DNA of 64,000 nucleotides from Dyella sedimenti (GTDB lineage Bacteria > Pseudomonadota > Gammaproteobacteria > Xanthomonadales > Rhodanobacteraceae): contig NZ_JAKWJO010000001.1 in NCBI RefSeq assembly GCF_022760995.1, positions 372,001 to 436,000 of the forward strand, given 5' to 3'. Below are positions 1 to 8,771 of this stretch, one piece after another. The number at the start of each line of letters is the position of its first letter. The first letter of the stretch is position 1. Made by a program: the position numbers and the translations under genes. A model generated the notes under the pieces. It was not told the DNA's origin, ran no database searches, and worked only from the letters and a program-made list of their open reading frames with translations.

Positions 1-784
1 AAAGCATCAGCAACTGCGGGGTGTTCACTGCGCCGCCGGCCAGGATCACTTCACCGGCCTCGAGCAGCGGACCGCCGCCTTGCAGCTGAACGCCCACCGC
101 GCGCCCTTGGCGGATCGCCACGCACGCCACCGCGGCCCGCGTGCGCACTTCGAGGTTTGGCCGTCCGCGGGCAGGGCGCAGGTAGCCGGTGGCGGTGGAG
201 CAGCGCAGACCGCCACGCTGGGTGACCTGGTACAGGCCGAAGCCTTCCTGGCGCTCGCCGTTGAAATCGTCGTTGCGGGAAAACCCTGCACTGCATGCCG
301 CCTCGACGAAGGCATCGGACAGCGGGTTGCGATGGCGCAGGTCGCTCACCCCGAGCGGACCGCCGACGCCATGCAGCGCGCCGGCGCCACGGGTGTTGTC
401 CTCGCTGCGCAGGAACCAGGGCAACACTTGCCGCCACGACCAGCGCGCGTCGCCGGTGGCCTGCGCCCAACGTTCGTAGTCGCCCGGTACGCCGCGGATG
501 TAGCACATCGCGTTGATCGCGCTGGAGCCGCCGAGGGTCTTGCCGCGCGGCCACCACAGGGTGCGTCCTTGCAGGTGCGCCTCCGGCTCGGTGCGGTAGT
601 TCCAGTTGATGCGGCGGTTGTTGGCCAGGCGCGCGATGCCGGCCGGCATGTGGATCAGCGGGTTCCAGTCGGCCGGCCCGGCCTCCAGCAGCAGCACGCG
701 CTTGCCGGCATGGGCGCTGAGCCGGTTCGCCAGAACGCAGCCGGCCGAGCCGGCGCCGACGATGATGTAGTCGTAGGCCATCAT
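1..784 (-). CDS. GMC-family FAD oxidoreductase (choline/alcohol dehydrogenase-like), C-terminus cut off
   Basis: Reading leftward, the protein begins MAYDYIIVGAGSAG, the N-terminal FAD-binding GxGxxG of the glucose-methanol-choline oxidoreductases. It continues with an acidic LLLEAG that contacts the FAD ribose and with PRGKTLGGSSAINAM, the classic GMC signature, around residue 85. About 260 residues are present and the catalytic His region lies beyond the left edge. These enzymes oxidise alcohols such as choline or aliphatic and aromatic alcohols using FAD; the substrate cannot be told from this half. Two ATGs in tandem (at 784 and 781) follow an AGGGGGA ribosome site, and the second has the better spacing. 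It is divergent from the MFS carrier with under 60 bp between them, so the promoters must overlap. Confidence 0.9.
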   Translation of the reverse strand, partial: MMAYDYIIVGAGSAGCVLANRLSAHAGKRVLLLEAGPADWNPLIHMPAGIARLANNRRINWNYRTEPEAHLQGRTLWWPRGKTLGGSSAINAMCYIRGVPGDYERWAQATGDARWSWRQVLPWFLRSEDNTRGAGALHGVGGPLGVSDLRHRNPLSDAFVEAACSAGFSRNDDFNGERQEGFGLYQVTQRGGLRCSTATGYLRPARGRPNLEVRTRAAVACVAIRQGRAVGVQLQGGGPLLEAGEVILAGGAVNTPQLLML

Positions 785-813
785 TCCCCCTGTGCCAGGA
801 CCGTCATGGGGCC

Positions 814-2166
814 ATGCTAGTCTGTCCGCGTCCCATGCTGGAAACGCCGGTGAACGCCTCCCCACCCGCCGCCGCGAACGAAGGCCTCGCCTCGACCCTG
901 TCGGCCGTGGCCTTCTTCTTCGTGATGACGGCTTACTACATCATCCGGCCCGTGCGCGACCAGCTCAGCGGCGCGGTCGGCTCGCAGTCGCTGCCGCTGT
1001 TCTACGGCAGCACGTTCGTCGTGATGCTGCTGCTGACCCCGGCGTTCGGCGCGCTGGTGGCGCACTACCCCCGCAAACGCCTGCTCGGCTGGTGCTACAG
1101 CTTCTTCATCGCCTGCCTGGTCGCCTTCGTGCCGGCCTTCCTGGCGCAGGACCGCATCGGCGCGCGCGCCCTGGGCGTGGTGTTCTTCGTCTGGGTCAGC
1201 GTGTTCAACCTGTTCGTGGTGTCGCTGTTCTGGAGCTTCATGGCGGACATCTTCCAGAGCGCGCAGGCGCGGCGGGTGTTCCCGCTGATCGCGCTGGGCG
1301 GCATGGCCGGCGCCCTCTTCGGCCCGACCCTGACCAAGCTGCTGGTGACGATCATCGGCGTGGCGCCGTTGCTGGTGCTGTCGGCGGGCATGCTGCTGGT
1401 GGCGCTGGGCCTGCTGCTTACGATCTCCACACGCCACGACTGCCGCGAGCCGCTGCGGCGCGACGAGGTGATCGGCGGCTCGCTGTGGGCCGGCATCAAG
1501 GAGCTGTGGACGCGTCCGTTCCTGCGCTACATGGCCATCCTGATGGTGCTGGGCGATGGCATCGGCACGCTGGCCTACGCGCTGATCGCCGACTACACCA
1601 AGGTCCATCTGCCGGACCGGATCGCGCGCACCGCCTTCTACAACGACCTGGACCTGGTGACCAACCTGCTTGGCGCGGTGCTGCAGCTCACCTTGACGCG
1701 TTGGCTGCTGATCCGTCGCGGCGCGGCGTGGGCGCTGGTGGTGCCCGCGCTGGTCAACCTGGTCCTGCTGGCGTCATTGGCGGTGACCGGGGCCGGCGAC
1801 ATCACCCTGTTCGGCGCCACGATACCGCTGCTGGCGGTAACCCTGGCCGGCTCGCGCGGCTTCGCCTACGGCATGACCAAGCCGGCGACGGACGCGCTCT
1901 ACACGCGCGTGCCGCGGGAGACGCGCTACAAGGGCAAGAACTTCGTGGAGACGGCCATCTGGCGCTTCGGCGATGTGGTGGTCACCAGCGGGGTGACGCT
2001 GCTGGGCGCGGTGGGCATGGCTGCCGGCGGCATGGCGGCGATCGGCGCGGGCATCTCGGCCCTGGCCACCTGGGTGGCGGCGCGTGCGGGCCGGTCGCCC
2101 GACCTGCTGCCGGAGCAGCCTTCCAAGCCGCATGGTTCCCAGCCGGCGCGGCCGGCCGAGGCCTGA
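814..2166 (+). CDS. MFS-type carrier resembling NTP/NDP exchange transporters
   Basis: A 450-residue polytopic membrane protein with about 11-12 hydrophobic segments. Near the N-terminus it has YYIIRPVRDQL, a sequence I associate with the bacterial MFS group annotated as NTP/NDP exchange (ATP/ADP translocase-like) transporters. The loop after helix 2 carries the basic PRKRLLG typical of major facilitators. The substrate is unknown, and the nucleotide-exchange label rests only on the N-terminal resemblance. ATG 814 follows GGGGCC. ATG 835 (MLETPVNAS) is an equally possible start and shortens the protein by seven residues. The last about 20 residues are a soluble Pro/Ala-rich tail. It is divergent from the GMC oxidoreductase. 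Confidence 0.75.
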   Translation: MLVCPRPMLETPVNASPPAAANEGLASTLSAVAFFFVMTAYYIIRPVRDQLSGAVGSQSLPLFYGSTFVVMLLLTPAFGALVAHYPRKRLLGWCYSFFIACLVAFVPAFLAQDRIGARALGVVFFVWVSVFNLFVVSLFWSFMADIFQSAQARRVFPLIALGGMAGALFGPTLTKLLVTIIGVAPLLVLSAGMLLVALGLLLTISTRHDCREPLRRDEVIGGSLWAGIKELWTRPFLRYMAILMVLGDGIGTLAYALIADYTKVHLPDRIARTAFYNDLDLVTNLLGAVLQLTLTRWLLIRRGAAWALVVPALVNLVLLASLAVTGAGDITLFGATIPLLAVTLAGSRGFAYGMTKPATDALYTRVPRETRYKGKNFVETAIWRFGDVVVTSGVTLLGAVGMAAGGMAAIGAGISALATWVAARAGRSPDLLPEQPSKPHGSQPARPAEA

Positions 2167-2176
2167 GCGGTCGTCG

Positions 2177-2605
2177 CTAGCTGGTGATGTAGCGCTGCAG
2201 CTGCTCGATCTGCTCGGCCTGGGCGTCGATGACTTCCTTCACCAGGTCGCCGATCGAGATCACGCCGATCACGCGCTCGCCGCTGACCACCGGCAAGTGG
2301 CGGATGCGGCTGTCCGTGCACAGGCGCATGCAGTCGAACACGTCGGTATCCGGCCCCACCGTGAGCGCCGGGCTGCTCATGATCTCCGAGACCGCGGTCT
2401 GCGCGGAGGAGCGGCCCTGCAGGATCACCTTGCGCGCGTAGTCGCGCTCGGAAACGATGCCTACCAGCCGTTCGCCACGCATCACCAGCAGCGCGCCGAC
2501 GCGGCGCTCCGCCATGAGCTTGATCGCTTCGAGCACGGGCGCGTCCGGTGCGATGCTGTAGATGTCGCTGCCCTTGCTTTCCAGCAAATGCTTGACCTGG
2601 CGCAT
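2177..2605 (-). CDS. Two-CBS-domain protein
   Basis: A 142-residue protein made almost entirely of a tandem CBS pair: one repeat at about 8-65 (VLEAIKLMAERRVGALLV, then GIVSERDYARKV) and one at about 75-130 (VFDCMRLCTDSRIRHLPVV, then GVISIGDLVKEV). Stand-alone CBS pairs (Bateman modules) bind adenosine nucleotides such as AMP, ATP or SAM and modulate partner proteins; no partner is evident here. The start at 2605 is chosen because a strong GGGAGGTT lies 5-7 bases upstream, whereas a longer in-frame ATG at 2641 has none. Its end meets the end of the MFS gene tail to tail with only 10 bp between. Confidence 0.9.
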   Translation of the reverse strand: MRQVKHLLESKGSDIYSIAPDAPVLEAIKLMAERRVGALLVMRGERLVGIVSERDYARKVILQGRSSAQTAVSEIMSSPALTVGPDTDVFDCMRLCTDSRIRHLPVVSGERVIGVISIGDLVKEVIDAQAEQIEQLQRYITS

Positions 2606-2706
2606 GCTTGAACCTCCCACGCGACCGTGGACGGGCCGCATGGGCGCAGTCTAGCGCCGCCGTGGCCGAGTGGTGTTGGGGGGATGTGAAGCGCGGGGGA
2701 TGGGTT

Positions 2707-3642
2707 TCAGTGCCGCGTGGGCAACCGCTCGGCTTCGACGAAGTACAGCGGCCGCTGCTTGCTTTCCAGGTAGCTGCGGCCGAGGTACTCGCCGATCACG
2801 CCCAGCGCCAGCAGCTGCACGCCGCCCAGGAACAGGATCGCCACCATCAGCGAGGGGTAGCCGTGCACGGGATCGCCATACAGCGCCGCCTTGCCGAACA
2901 CCCACAGGCCGTACAGGAAGGCCAGGGCGGAGGACAGCAGGCCGATCCAGGTGGCCATGCGCAGCGGCGCCGCCGAGAACGAGGTGACGCCCTCGATGGC
3001 CAACTGCAGCAGCCGCCAGTAGTTCCATTTGGTGCGGCCGGCCTGGCGCGGCTCGCGCAGGTAGTACACCGCGGTCTGCCGGTAGCCGATCCAGGTGAAC
3101 AGGCCCTTCATGAAGCGCTGCCGTTCGCGCAGTTGGCGCAGTGCCTCCACCGCGCGGCGCGAAAGCAGGCGGAAGTCGCCGGTGTCGCGTGGCATGTGCA
3201 GGTCCGACAGCCGCTCCATGCCGCGGTAGAACAGGGCGGAGGTGAAGCGCTTGAAGCGGGTCTCGCCGGCCCGCGTGGTGCGGGTGGCATAGACCACGTC
3301 GAAGCCGGCCCGCCACTGCTCCACCAGCGAGGGGATCAGCTCGGGCGGATCCTGCAGGTCGGCGTCGATCACCACCACGGCATCGGCGTCGGCACGGTCG
3401 AGTCCCGCCGTCATCGCCGCTTCCTTGCCGAAGTTGCGGGATAGCCGCAGGGCGCCGGCATGCGGGTCGCCCGCGGCCAAGCCTTCGAGCAGCGGCCAGC
3501 TGCCGTCCTGGCTGCCGTCATCGACGTACAGCACCTCGCCATCCAGCGGCAGTTCGTCCAGCACGCGACGGAGCCGGGCATGGAAGGCCGGCAGCACGGC
3601 CGCTTCGTTGTAGACGGGCACGACGACGGTGAGGCGTGGCAT
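2707..3642 (-). CDS. GT2 glycosyltransferase, GtrB/bactoprenol type
   Basis: A 311-residue family 2 glycosyltransferase. The catalytic domain begins LTVVVPVYNEAAVLP, has the nucleotide-sugar D in VDDGSQDGS, and carries the metal-binding DADLQDPPELI. Two hydrophobic helices near the C-terminus (about residues 225-290) match the GtrB/ArnC/DPMS layout, which transfers a sugar from a nucleotide donor to undecaprenyl phosphate on the cytoplasmic face. The sugar and final glycan are unknown. The start at 3642 (MPRLTVV) matches the family N-terminus; an upstream ATG at 3675 would add 11 unlikely residues. It lies 63 bp downstream of mtgA on the same strand and may be co-transcribed with it. Confidence 0.9.
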   Translation of the reverse strand: MPRLTVVVPVYNEAAVLPAFHARLRRVLDELPLDGEVLYVDDGSQDGSWPLLEGLAAGDPHAGALRLSRNFGKEAAMTAGLDRADADAVVVIDADLQDPPELIPSLVEQWRAGFDVVYATRTTRAGETRFKRFTSALFYRGMERLSDLHMPRDTGDFRLLSRRAVEALRQLRERQRFMKGLFTWIGYRQTAVYYLREPRQAGRTKWNYWRLLQLAIEGVTSFSAAPLRMATWIGLLSSALAFLYGLWVFGKAALYGDPVHGYPSLMVAILFLGGVQLLALGVIGEYLGRSYLESKQRPLYFVEAERLPTRH

Positions 3643-3705
3643 GGCGGGCGCTGGATGGCCGGATGGTCGCCGCATGCTAGTGCAGCGGCGGCCAGGCGGC
3701 GAGCT

Positions 3706-4446
3706 TCAGCGGTGCCGTACCTCGCGTGGCGGCTGCCAGCCTTGGAGATAGGCAGGACCGCCCAACTGGCCCATCTGCTGCAGGATCCAGTTGGCCCGGC
3801 CCTGCACGTAGGGGCTGGGATGGTCGGCATGGTAACGGCGCGGGCTGGGCAGCACCGCCGCCAACCGTGCCGCCTGGGCCGCTCCCAGCCGCGAAGGCGG
3901 CGCGTGGAAGAACGCCTCGCTGGCCGCGCCTACGCCGTAGATCCCATCGCCCATCTCGGCGATGTTCATGTACACCTCCAGGATGCGCCGCTTGGGCCAG
4001 CTCAGCTCGATCAGCACGGTGAAGTATGCCTCCAGCCCCTTGCGCACGAAGCTGCGGCCGTTCCACAGGAACAAGTTCTTGGCGGTCTGCTGGCTGATCG
4101 TGCTGGCGCCGCGCAGGCGCTTGCCCTCGTCGGCCGCGTCCACCGCGTCCTGGATGGAATCGAAGTCGAAGCCGTGGTGGAACGGGAATTTCTGGTCCTC
4201 GCCGGCCACCATCGCCAGCGGTACATAGGGCGATACCTGGTCCCACGCGACCCAGTGGTAGCGGAGCCGGAAATCCTTTTCGCCATGCAGCAGCGCACCG
4301 GCCCGGCGTTCCAGCATCACCGCCGAGGTCCAGGGCGGCACGAAGCGCAGCGCCAGCACGGCCAGCCAGCTCAGCGCCAGCCAGCCCACGGCGAGCAGGG
4401 TGAACAGGCGCAGCAGGCGGATGGGCAGCGGGCGTCGTAGAGTCAT
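3706..4446 (-). CDS. mtgA: Monofunctional biosynthetic peptidoglycan transglycosylase
   Basis: A 246-residue GT51 enzyme with a single N-terminal membrane anchor (about residues 10-36). It has the catalytic motif EDQKFPFHHGFDFDSIQ, with the essential Glu first, and the second motif GASTISQQTAKNLFL, both diagnostic of penicillin-binding-protein-type glycosyltransferases. It polymerises lipid II into glycan strands and lacks any transpeptidase domain, as expected for MtgA. Length agrees with E. coli MtgA (about 242). No clear ribosome site precedes ATG 4446. It is divergent from hslO. Confidence 0.97.
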   Translation of the reverse strand: MTLRRPLPIRLLRLFTLLAVGWLALSWLAVLALRFVPPWTSAVMLERRAGALLHGEKDFRLRYHWVAWDQVSPYVPLAMVAGEDQKFPFHHGFDFDSIQDAVDAADEGKRLRGASTISQQTAKNLFLWNGRSFVRKGLEAYFTVLIELSWPKRRILEVYMNIAEMGDGIYGVGAASEAFFHAPPSRLGAAQAARLAAVLPSPRRYHADHPSPYVQGRANWILQQMGQLGGPAYLQGWQPPREVRHR

Positions 4447-4574
4447 GGCGGCGCGTGGACGAGATCGCGGCAGTATAAGGGCCGGTCACAGGCGGCCTGC
4501 GATGGGTCTGCGGATCGTTGCGCCGCGGTGCCGCCGCCCCCATATCGGGACATTGCTCTTGAGAGGCCCCTATC

Positions 4575-5474
4575 GTGGAAACCGTGCTTGTCGAAGATGT
4601 GCTGCATCGATTCATGCTTGAGCGCGCCGGGGTGCGCGGCGTGCTGGTCCGGCTGGGGCCGGCCTGGCGCGAGGTGGCCGGCCGCTCGGCCTATCCCGGC
4701 GTCCTGCGCTCGGTGCTGGGCCAGACCTTGGCCGCCAGCGCGCTGCTGACCGGCAACATCAAGCTGGATGGCGCCCTGTCGGTGGAACTCAAGAGCAGCG
4801 GGCCGCTGCGCCTGCTGTTCGCCGAATGCACCGACCAGGGTCGCCTGCGCGGCCTGGCGCGCTGGACCGATCCGCTGCCCGACACGCTCAACCTGGCCGA
4901 GCTGCCCAACGCGATCATGGCCATCACCATCGGCCATGCCGAGCGTGGCCAGCGCTACCAGGGCCTGGTCGACCTGCAGCATCCGGACCTGGCCGCGGCG
5001 CTGGAGAACTACTTCAGCCAGTCCGAACAGCTGCCGGCGCGCATTGTGCTGGCGGCGGACGGCGAGCACGCGGTGGGCCTGATGCTGCAGAAGCTGCCGG
5101 ACGAAGGCGGCCATGACGCGGTGGAGGACGAGGACGCCTGGACCCGCATCCAGCACCTCACCGCTACCCTGGGCGAGCAGGAACTGCTGGCCACGCCGCC
5201 GGAACAGCTGCTGTTCCGGCTCTACCACGAGGAATCGGTGCGCCTGTTCGAGCCCAGGCCCCTGGCCTTCGGCTGCAGTTGCACGCGCGAACGCGTGGAG
5301 GCCGTGCTGCGCTCGCTGGGCCGCGACGAGGTGGAGGCGGCGCTGGAAGCGCGCGAGGGCGAGATCGAGGTGATCTGCGAGTTCTGCGCGCAGCGCTATA
5401 CCTTCGACCGCATCGACGCCGAGCACTTGCTCAGCGCCAGTCCCCAGGCCAACGCGCCGACCACGGCGCAGTGA
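4575..5474 (+). CDS. hslO: Redox-regulated chaperone Hsp33
   Basis: A 299-residue Hsp33. The N-terminal substrate-binding domain contains VRGVLVRLGPAW and the C-terminal redox switch carries the zinc cysteines as C-x-C (about residue 232, GCSC) and C-x2-C (about 268, CEFC). Under oxidative unfolding stress these cysteines release zinc, form disulfides and activate the holdase. The start is a GTG at 4575, preceded at good distance by GAGAGG; a second GTG nine bases on is possible. All four cysteines are present, so the switch should work. Downstream is an imperfect GC-rich hairpin (ACGGGC...GCCCGT, 5497-5516) in a convergent intergenic region. Confidence 0.96.
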   Translation: METVLVEDVLHRFMLERAGVRGVLVRLGPAWREVAGRSAYPGVLRSVLGQTLAASALLTGNIKLDGALSVELKSSGPLRLLFAECTDQGRLRGLARWTDPLPDTLNLAELPNAIMAITIGHAERGQRYQGLVDLQHPDLAAALENYFSQSEQLPARIVLAADGEHAVGLMLQKLPDEGGHDAVEDEDAWTRIQHLTATLGEQELLATPPEQLLFRLYHEESVRLFEPRPLAFGCSCTRERVEAVLRSLGRDEVEAALEAREGEIEVICEFCAQRYTFDRIDAEHLLSASPQANAPTTAQ

Positions 5475-5487
5475 CCGCGAAAGCGAT

Positions 5488-5584
5488 GAAATAGGGACGG
5501 GCCACACGCAGCCCGTTTCCTCTATCCCAAGCTTCCCGGCGGAGACCGATAGCTGTCGCCGTGGTCCATGGTCGTCGCGACAGC
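5488..5584. terminator. Two hairpins between convergent hslO and the GGDEF-EAL gene
   Basis: The gap holds an imperfect stem around ACGGGC (5497-5502) and GCCCGT (5511-5516) followed by TTTCC, and an inverted repeat GCTGTCGC (5552-5559) / GCGACAGC (5577-5584). Both genes end here, so bidirectional termination is the likely role. Neither has a strong U-tract. Confidence 0.4.
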
Positions 5585-5608
5585 ATGCACCGCTTCAACG
5601 CCACGGCC

Positions 5609-8509
5609 CTACGGCAGCGCGAAATGGTGCTCGCGCTGCAGCCACACCTCGGCCATCTTCGGCGTGGCGAACAGGAAGCCCTGGCCGTAGCGGCAGCCGA
5701 TGCGCAGCAGGGCCTGGCGCTGGTCCTCGTCCTCGATGCCCTCGGCGATCACCTGCATCTGCAGCGAATTGGCCAGCGCCTGGATCGCGCGCACCACGGC
5801 GGTGCCGTGGCCACCCTCGCGCGGCAGCTCGACGATGAAGGAGCGGTCGATCTTCAGCGTCTCGATCGGGTACTGGTGCAGGTAGCTCAGTGACGAATAA
5901 CCGGTGCCGAAGTCGTCCAGCGCGATGCTGACGCCATGCGAGCGCAGGTTGTCGAGCATGCGCTTGACCTGGATGGCGTTCTCCAGCAGCGCGCGCTCGG
6001 TCACCTCGATGCGCAGGCAGCGCGGCGGCAGGTGGTGCGACTGGATCAGGTCCAGCATGCGGCGGTCCAGGTCGGCGGAGCGGAAATGCCGGCCGGAGAC
6101 GTTGATGCTGACGAAGCCATCCGGCCCGGCCAGCGCCTCGGCCTGGGCGCAGACCTGGTCGAAGATCTGCCAGTCGATGCTTTCCGAACAGCCGCTTTCC
6201 TCGGCTACCGCCAGGAAATCGGCCGGCGTGAGCAGGCCGCGGTCGGGGTGGCGCCAGCGCAGCAGGGCCTCGTAGCCCACCGTGCGACCGGTCTGCAGGG
6301 CCACGATGGGCTGGTAGAACGGCACGAACTCGTTGCGGCTCAGCGCGCGGCGCAGGTCGCCTTCCATTTCCAGTAGCGAGAGCGCCTCGCGGCGCAGCCG
6401 GTCGTCGAACACCGCGGCGCGGTGGCGGCCTTCGTCCTTGGCACGGTACATCGCGGCATCGGCGTCGCGCAGCAGTTCCTCGGGCCGCTGGTAGTGCGGG
6501 CTGGGCAGGGCGATGCCGATCGAGGCGGAGGTGAAGATCTCCTTGGCGCCGAGCCGGAACGGCGTCTGCAACTCGTCGATGATGCGCTCGGCGATCAGCA
6601 GCGCCATCTTCGGATCGACGATGCCCTCGGCCAGCACGGCGAACTCGTCGCCGCCCAGGCGCGCCACCACGTCGCGCGTCTTCAGGCAGGCGCGGATGCG
6701 GCCGCCCACCTGGAACAGCAGGTCGTCGCCGACCAGGTGGCCTACCGAGTCGTTGATGACCTTGAAGCGGTCCAGGTCGATGAACAGCACCGCGAACAGC
6801 TCCTGCGCATCGCCGTGGTAGCGCTGCAGGGCCTGCTCCAGGCGCTGCAGCAACAGGGTGCGGTTGGGCAGGCCGGTCAGCGAATCGTGCAGGGTCTCGT
6901 ACTTCAGGCGGCGCTCGACGCGCTCGCGTTCGGCGATCTGCTCGCGCAGGTCGCGGTTGGCCAGGGCCAGCGCGCGGGTGCGCTCGGTGACACGGCGCTC
7001 CAGGCTGGCGTAGGCCTGCTTCAGCGATTCGGTGGTGTGCTTGCGCTGCAGCGCGTTGGCCACGTGGTAGCCCACGAAGGTCAGCAGCTCCTGGTCACGC
7101 ACGTCGTAGGTGTGCTCGGGCGAATAGCTCTGCACCGCCAGCACGCCCATGGCGCGGTCGCCCCAGATCAGCGGCACACCCAGCCAGCACACCGAGCGCG
7201 AGCCGCGATGGGTGATCTCGCCCTCGCGTTCGAGCCGCTCGAATTCCGACGGGTCGGCCAGCAGCGGCTTGCCGTGCCGCAGCACGTATTCGGTGACGCC
7301 GCGGCCGTGTGCGCGGGGCAGGCGCACGGTGTCGTACTCGTCCACCGAGTAGGGGAAGCTGAGCGTCTTTTGCTCCTCGTCGAGCAGGGCGATGTAGAAG
7401 TTGCGCGCGTACAGCAGGCCGCCGATCACGCGGTGCACGGCGGCGTAGAAGTTGTCCAGGCTCTCCGTGGCGTTGGCCAGTTCGGCGATGCGGAACAGCG
7501 CGGCCTGCAGCCGCTCGCCGCGCTGGCGCTGCAGCACCTGCTGGCGCAGCACGCGATTGGCCTCGCGCAGCGCGGCGGTGCGGCTGGAGACGCGGCGCTC
7601 CAGTTCCTCGTGCGCCTCGCGCCGCTCCAGCGCGGTCTGCACGTGCTTGGCCACGTAGCTGAGCAGCTCGCGGTCGTGCTGGCTGTAGTGGGTGTCCTCG
7701 CGGTAGCTCTGCATCACGATGCCGCCCACCACGCGTCCCTCGCGCACCAGCGGCACGCCCAGCCAATGTTCGCACACCGGCCCGACCTGCACGAAGCGGC
7801 CTTTGAACTGCTCGGCCAGCTCGGCGAACGAGCCCATGATGGCCTGGCCGCACTGCAGCAGGTTCCAGGTGAGACTGTGGCGCATGTCCTGCAGCGGAAC
7901 CCCCTTGTCGGGCGGCGGCGGGTCAGTGTCCATGGTGTCGACGTAGTACGGGAAGCGCACCGTGTCGGTGGCCGCGTCGTACAGCGCGATATAGAAGTTC
8001 TCCGCGTACATCAGGCTGCCGAGGATGGCATGCAGCGAGTGCATCATCTCGGCCATGTTGTGCTCGGAGCCCGCCTGGTCGGCAATGGCGTACAGCGCCC
8101 GTTGCAGGCGTTCGGCCAGGGCCAGGCGGGAGATCGCCTCGTACAGGCGCGAGGTTTCGGCCAACTGGCGCAGGCGCGTGGCGGCCAGCCGCCCCAACCA
8201 CGACAACTGGTCATGCAGCGGGTCGGGCACGACGCCGGTGGGCAGTTCCAGCACCAGCGAGCGCAGGCCCTGTGGGTCCTCGGCCAGTTCCATCTGCAGG
8301 GCGGTGCCGCTCGTGGCGGGCGGATCGCCCAGCAGGCGCCAGTGCAGGTGTCCCTGCACGCCCAGTTCGTCGAGCATGGCCTCGCAGATTTCCAGCACGC
8401 TGGCAGCATCTGTCGCGCGGAACAGGCGTTCCACGGCAGCATGCATGGCGGCCACATGGCTGTCCGCCAGCCATGGCGCTGAGGCTGTGCTGGTAGGGGC
8501 CGAAGTCAT
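5609..8509 (-). CDS. GAF-GAF-GGDEF-EAL cyclic-di-GMP turnover protein
   Basis: A 966-residue cytoplasmic signalling protein with no membrane segment. In order: an N-terminal region of about 140 residues, GAF 1 (about 145-295), a coiled coil (VSSRTAALREANRVLRQQV), GAF 2 (about 340-490), a second coiled coil, a GGDEF domain (about 535-700) and an EAL domain (about 715-955). The diguanylate cyclase motif RLGGDEF (about 620) is intact. The phosphodiesterase motif YEALLRW and downstream DDFGTGYSSLSYL are also intact, so both activities are possible. The paired GAF domains should sense small molecules or bind nucleotides. The N-terminal about 140 residues match nothing I recognise. Its promoter lies inside a 12-bp inverted repeat. 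Confidence 0.95.
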   Translation of the reverse strand: MTSAPTSTASAPWLADSHVAAMHAAVERLFRATDAASVLEICEAMLDELGVQGHLHWRLLGDPPATSGTALQMELAEDPQGLRSLVLELPTGVVPDPLHDQLSWLGRLAATRLRQLAETSRLYEAISRLALAERLQRALYAIADQAGSEHNMAEMMHSLHAILGSLMYAENFYIALYDAATDTVRFPYYVDTMDTDPPPPDKGVPLQDMRHSLTWNLLQCGQAIMGSFAELAEQFKGRFVQVGPVCEHWLGVPLVREGRVVGGIVMQSYREDTHYSQHDRELLSYVAKHVQTALERREAHEELERRVSSRTAALREANRVLRQQVLQRQRGERLQAALFRIAELANATESLDNFYAAVHRVIGGLLYARNFYIALLDEEQKTLSFPYSVDEYDTVRLPRAHGRGVTEYVLRHGKPLLADPSEFERLEREGEITHRGSRSVCWLGVPLIWGDRAMGVLAVQSYSPEHTYDVRDQELLTFVGYHVANALQRKHTTESLKQAYASLERRVTERTRALALANRDLREQIAERERVERRLKYETLHDSLTGLPNRTLLLQRLEQALQRYHGDAQELFAVLFIDLDRFKVINDSVGHLVGDDLLFQVGGRIRACLKTRDVVARLGGDEFAVLAEGIVDPKMALLIAERIIDELQTPFRLGAKEIFTSASIGIALPSPHYQRPEELLRDADAAMYRAKDEGRHRAAVFDDRLRREALSLLEMEGDLRRALSRNEFVPFYQPIVALQTGRTVGYEALLRWRHPDRGLLTPADFLAVAEESGCSESIDWQIFDQVCAQAEALAGPDGFVSINVSGRHFRSADLDRRMLDLIQSHHLPPRCLRIEVTERALLENAIQVKRMLDNLRSHGVSIALDDFGTGYSSLSYLHQYPIETLKIDRSFIVELPREGGHGTAVVRAIQALANSLQMQVIAEGIEDEDQRQALLRIGCRYGQGFLFATPKMAEVWLQREHHFALP

Positions 8510-8535
8510 CGGTCGCAGGCGGATCCGTGCGTTGT

Positions 8536-8577
8536 CGACAAAGCTGACTATATAGCGAGTCCATTCAGCTTTGTCGC
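8536..8577 (-). promoter_or_regulatory. Promoter framed by a 12-bp perfect inverted repeat (candidate operator)
   Basis: Arms CGACAAAGCTGA (8536-8547) and TCAGCTTTGTCG (8565-8576) are perfect complements separated by 17 bp. Reading toward the GGDEF-EAL gene, GCGACA (8577-8572) and TATATA (8554-8549) are spaced 17 bp and look like -35 and -10. One arm covers the -35 and the other the initial transcribed bases. That is the geometry of a dimeric repressor site. Regulator unknown. Confidence 0.5.
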
Positions 8578-8631
8578 TGACTGATTCACTGGCGGGAACC
8601 GAACGATCTGGCGGATGTCAAAAAAACGTGA

Positions 8632-8658
8632 TTGCGGAGGGCTGGAACAGCCCCGCAA
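8632..8658 (-). terminator. Leftward hairpin followed by a T run upstream of the c-di-GMP gene
   Basis: TTGCGG (8632-8637) pairs with CCGCAA (8653-8658), extended by GGCTG/CAGCC with a small bulge. Reading leftward the hairpin is followed after a few bases by seven T (complement of the A run at 8620-8626), so it could terminate or attenuate leftward transcription. No annotated gene is read leftward into it. The rest of the 8510-8771 gap holds a weak rightward -10-like TATCTT (8696-8701). Confidence 0.35.
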
Positions 8659-8771
8659 AGCCTCCATCTGGGTGTTAGTAAAAAGTAAAACGTGGTATCT
8701 TGCCTCCCATCGTCTCTGGGAGGGGGCGACACCATTCCTGTCCCACGGGTCTCGCGGGAGTTTTCGCGTAC

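Noticed and set aside
6422..8482. Plus-strand reading frame of 686 codons
   Set aside because: Mirror of the GGDEF-EAL gene, whose motifs are intact on the other strand.
8630..8700. Possible GEMM (c-di-GMP) riboswitch, suggested by CGCAAAGCCTCC next to a c-di-GMP gene
   Set aside because: The other obligatory GEMM elements (AGGGCAAACC and the GNRA-capped P1b stem) are missing and the match is on the strand leading away from the c-di-GMP gene.
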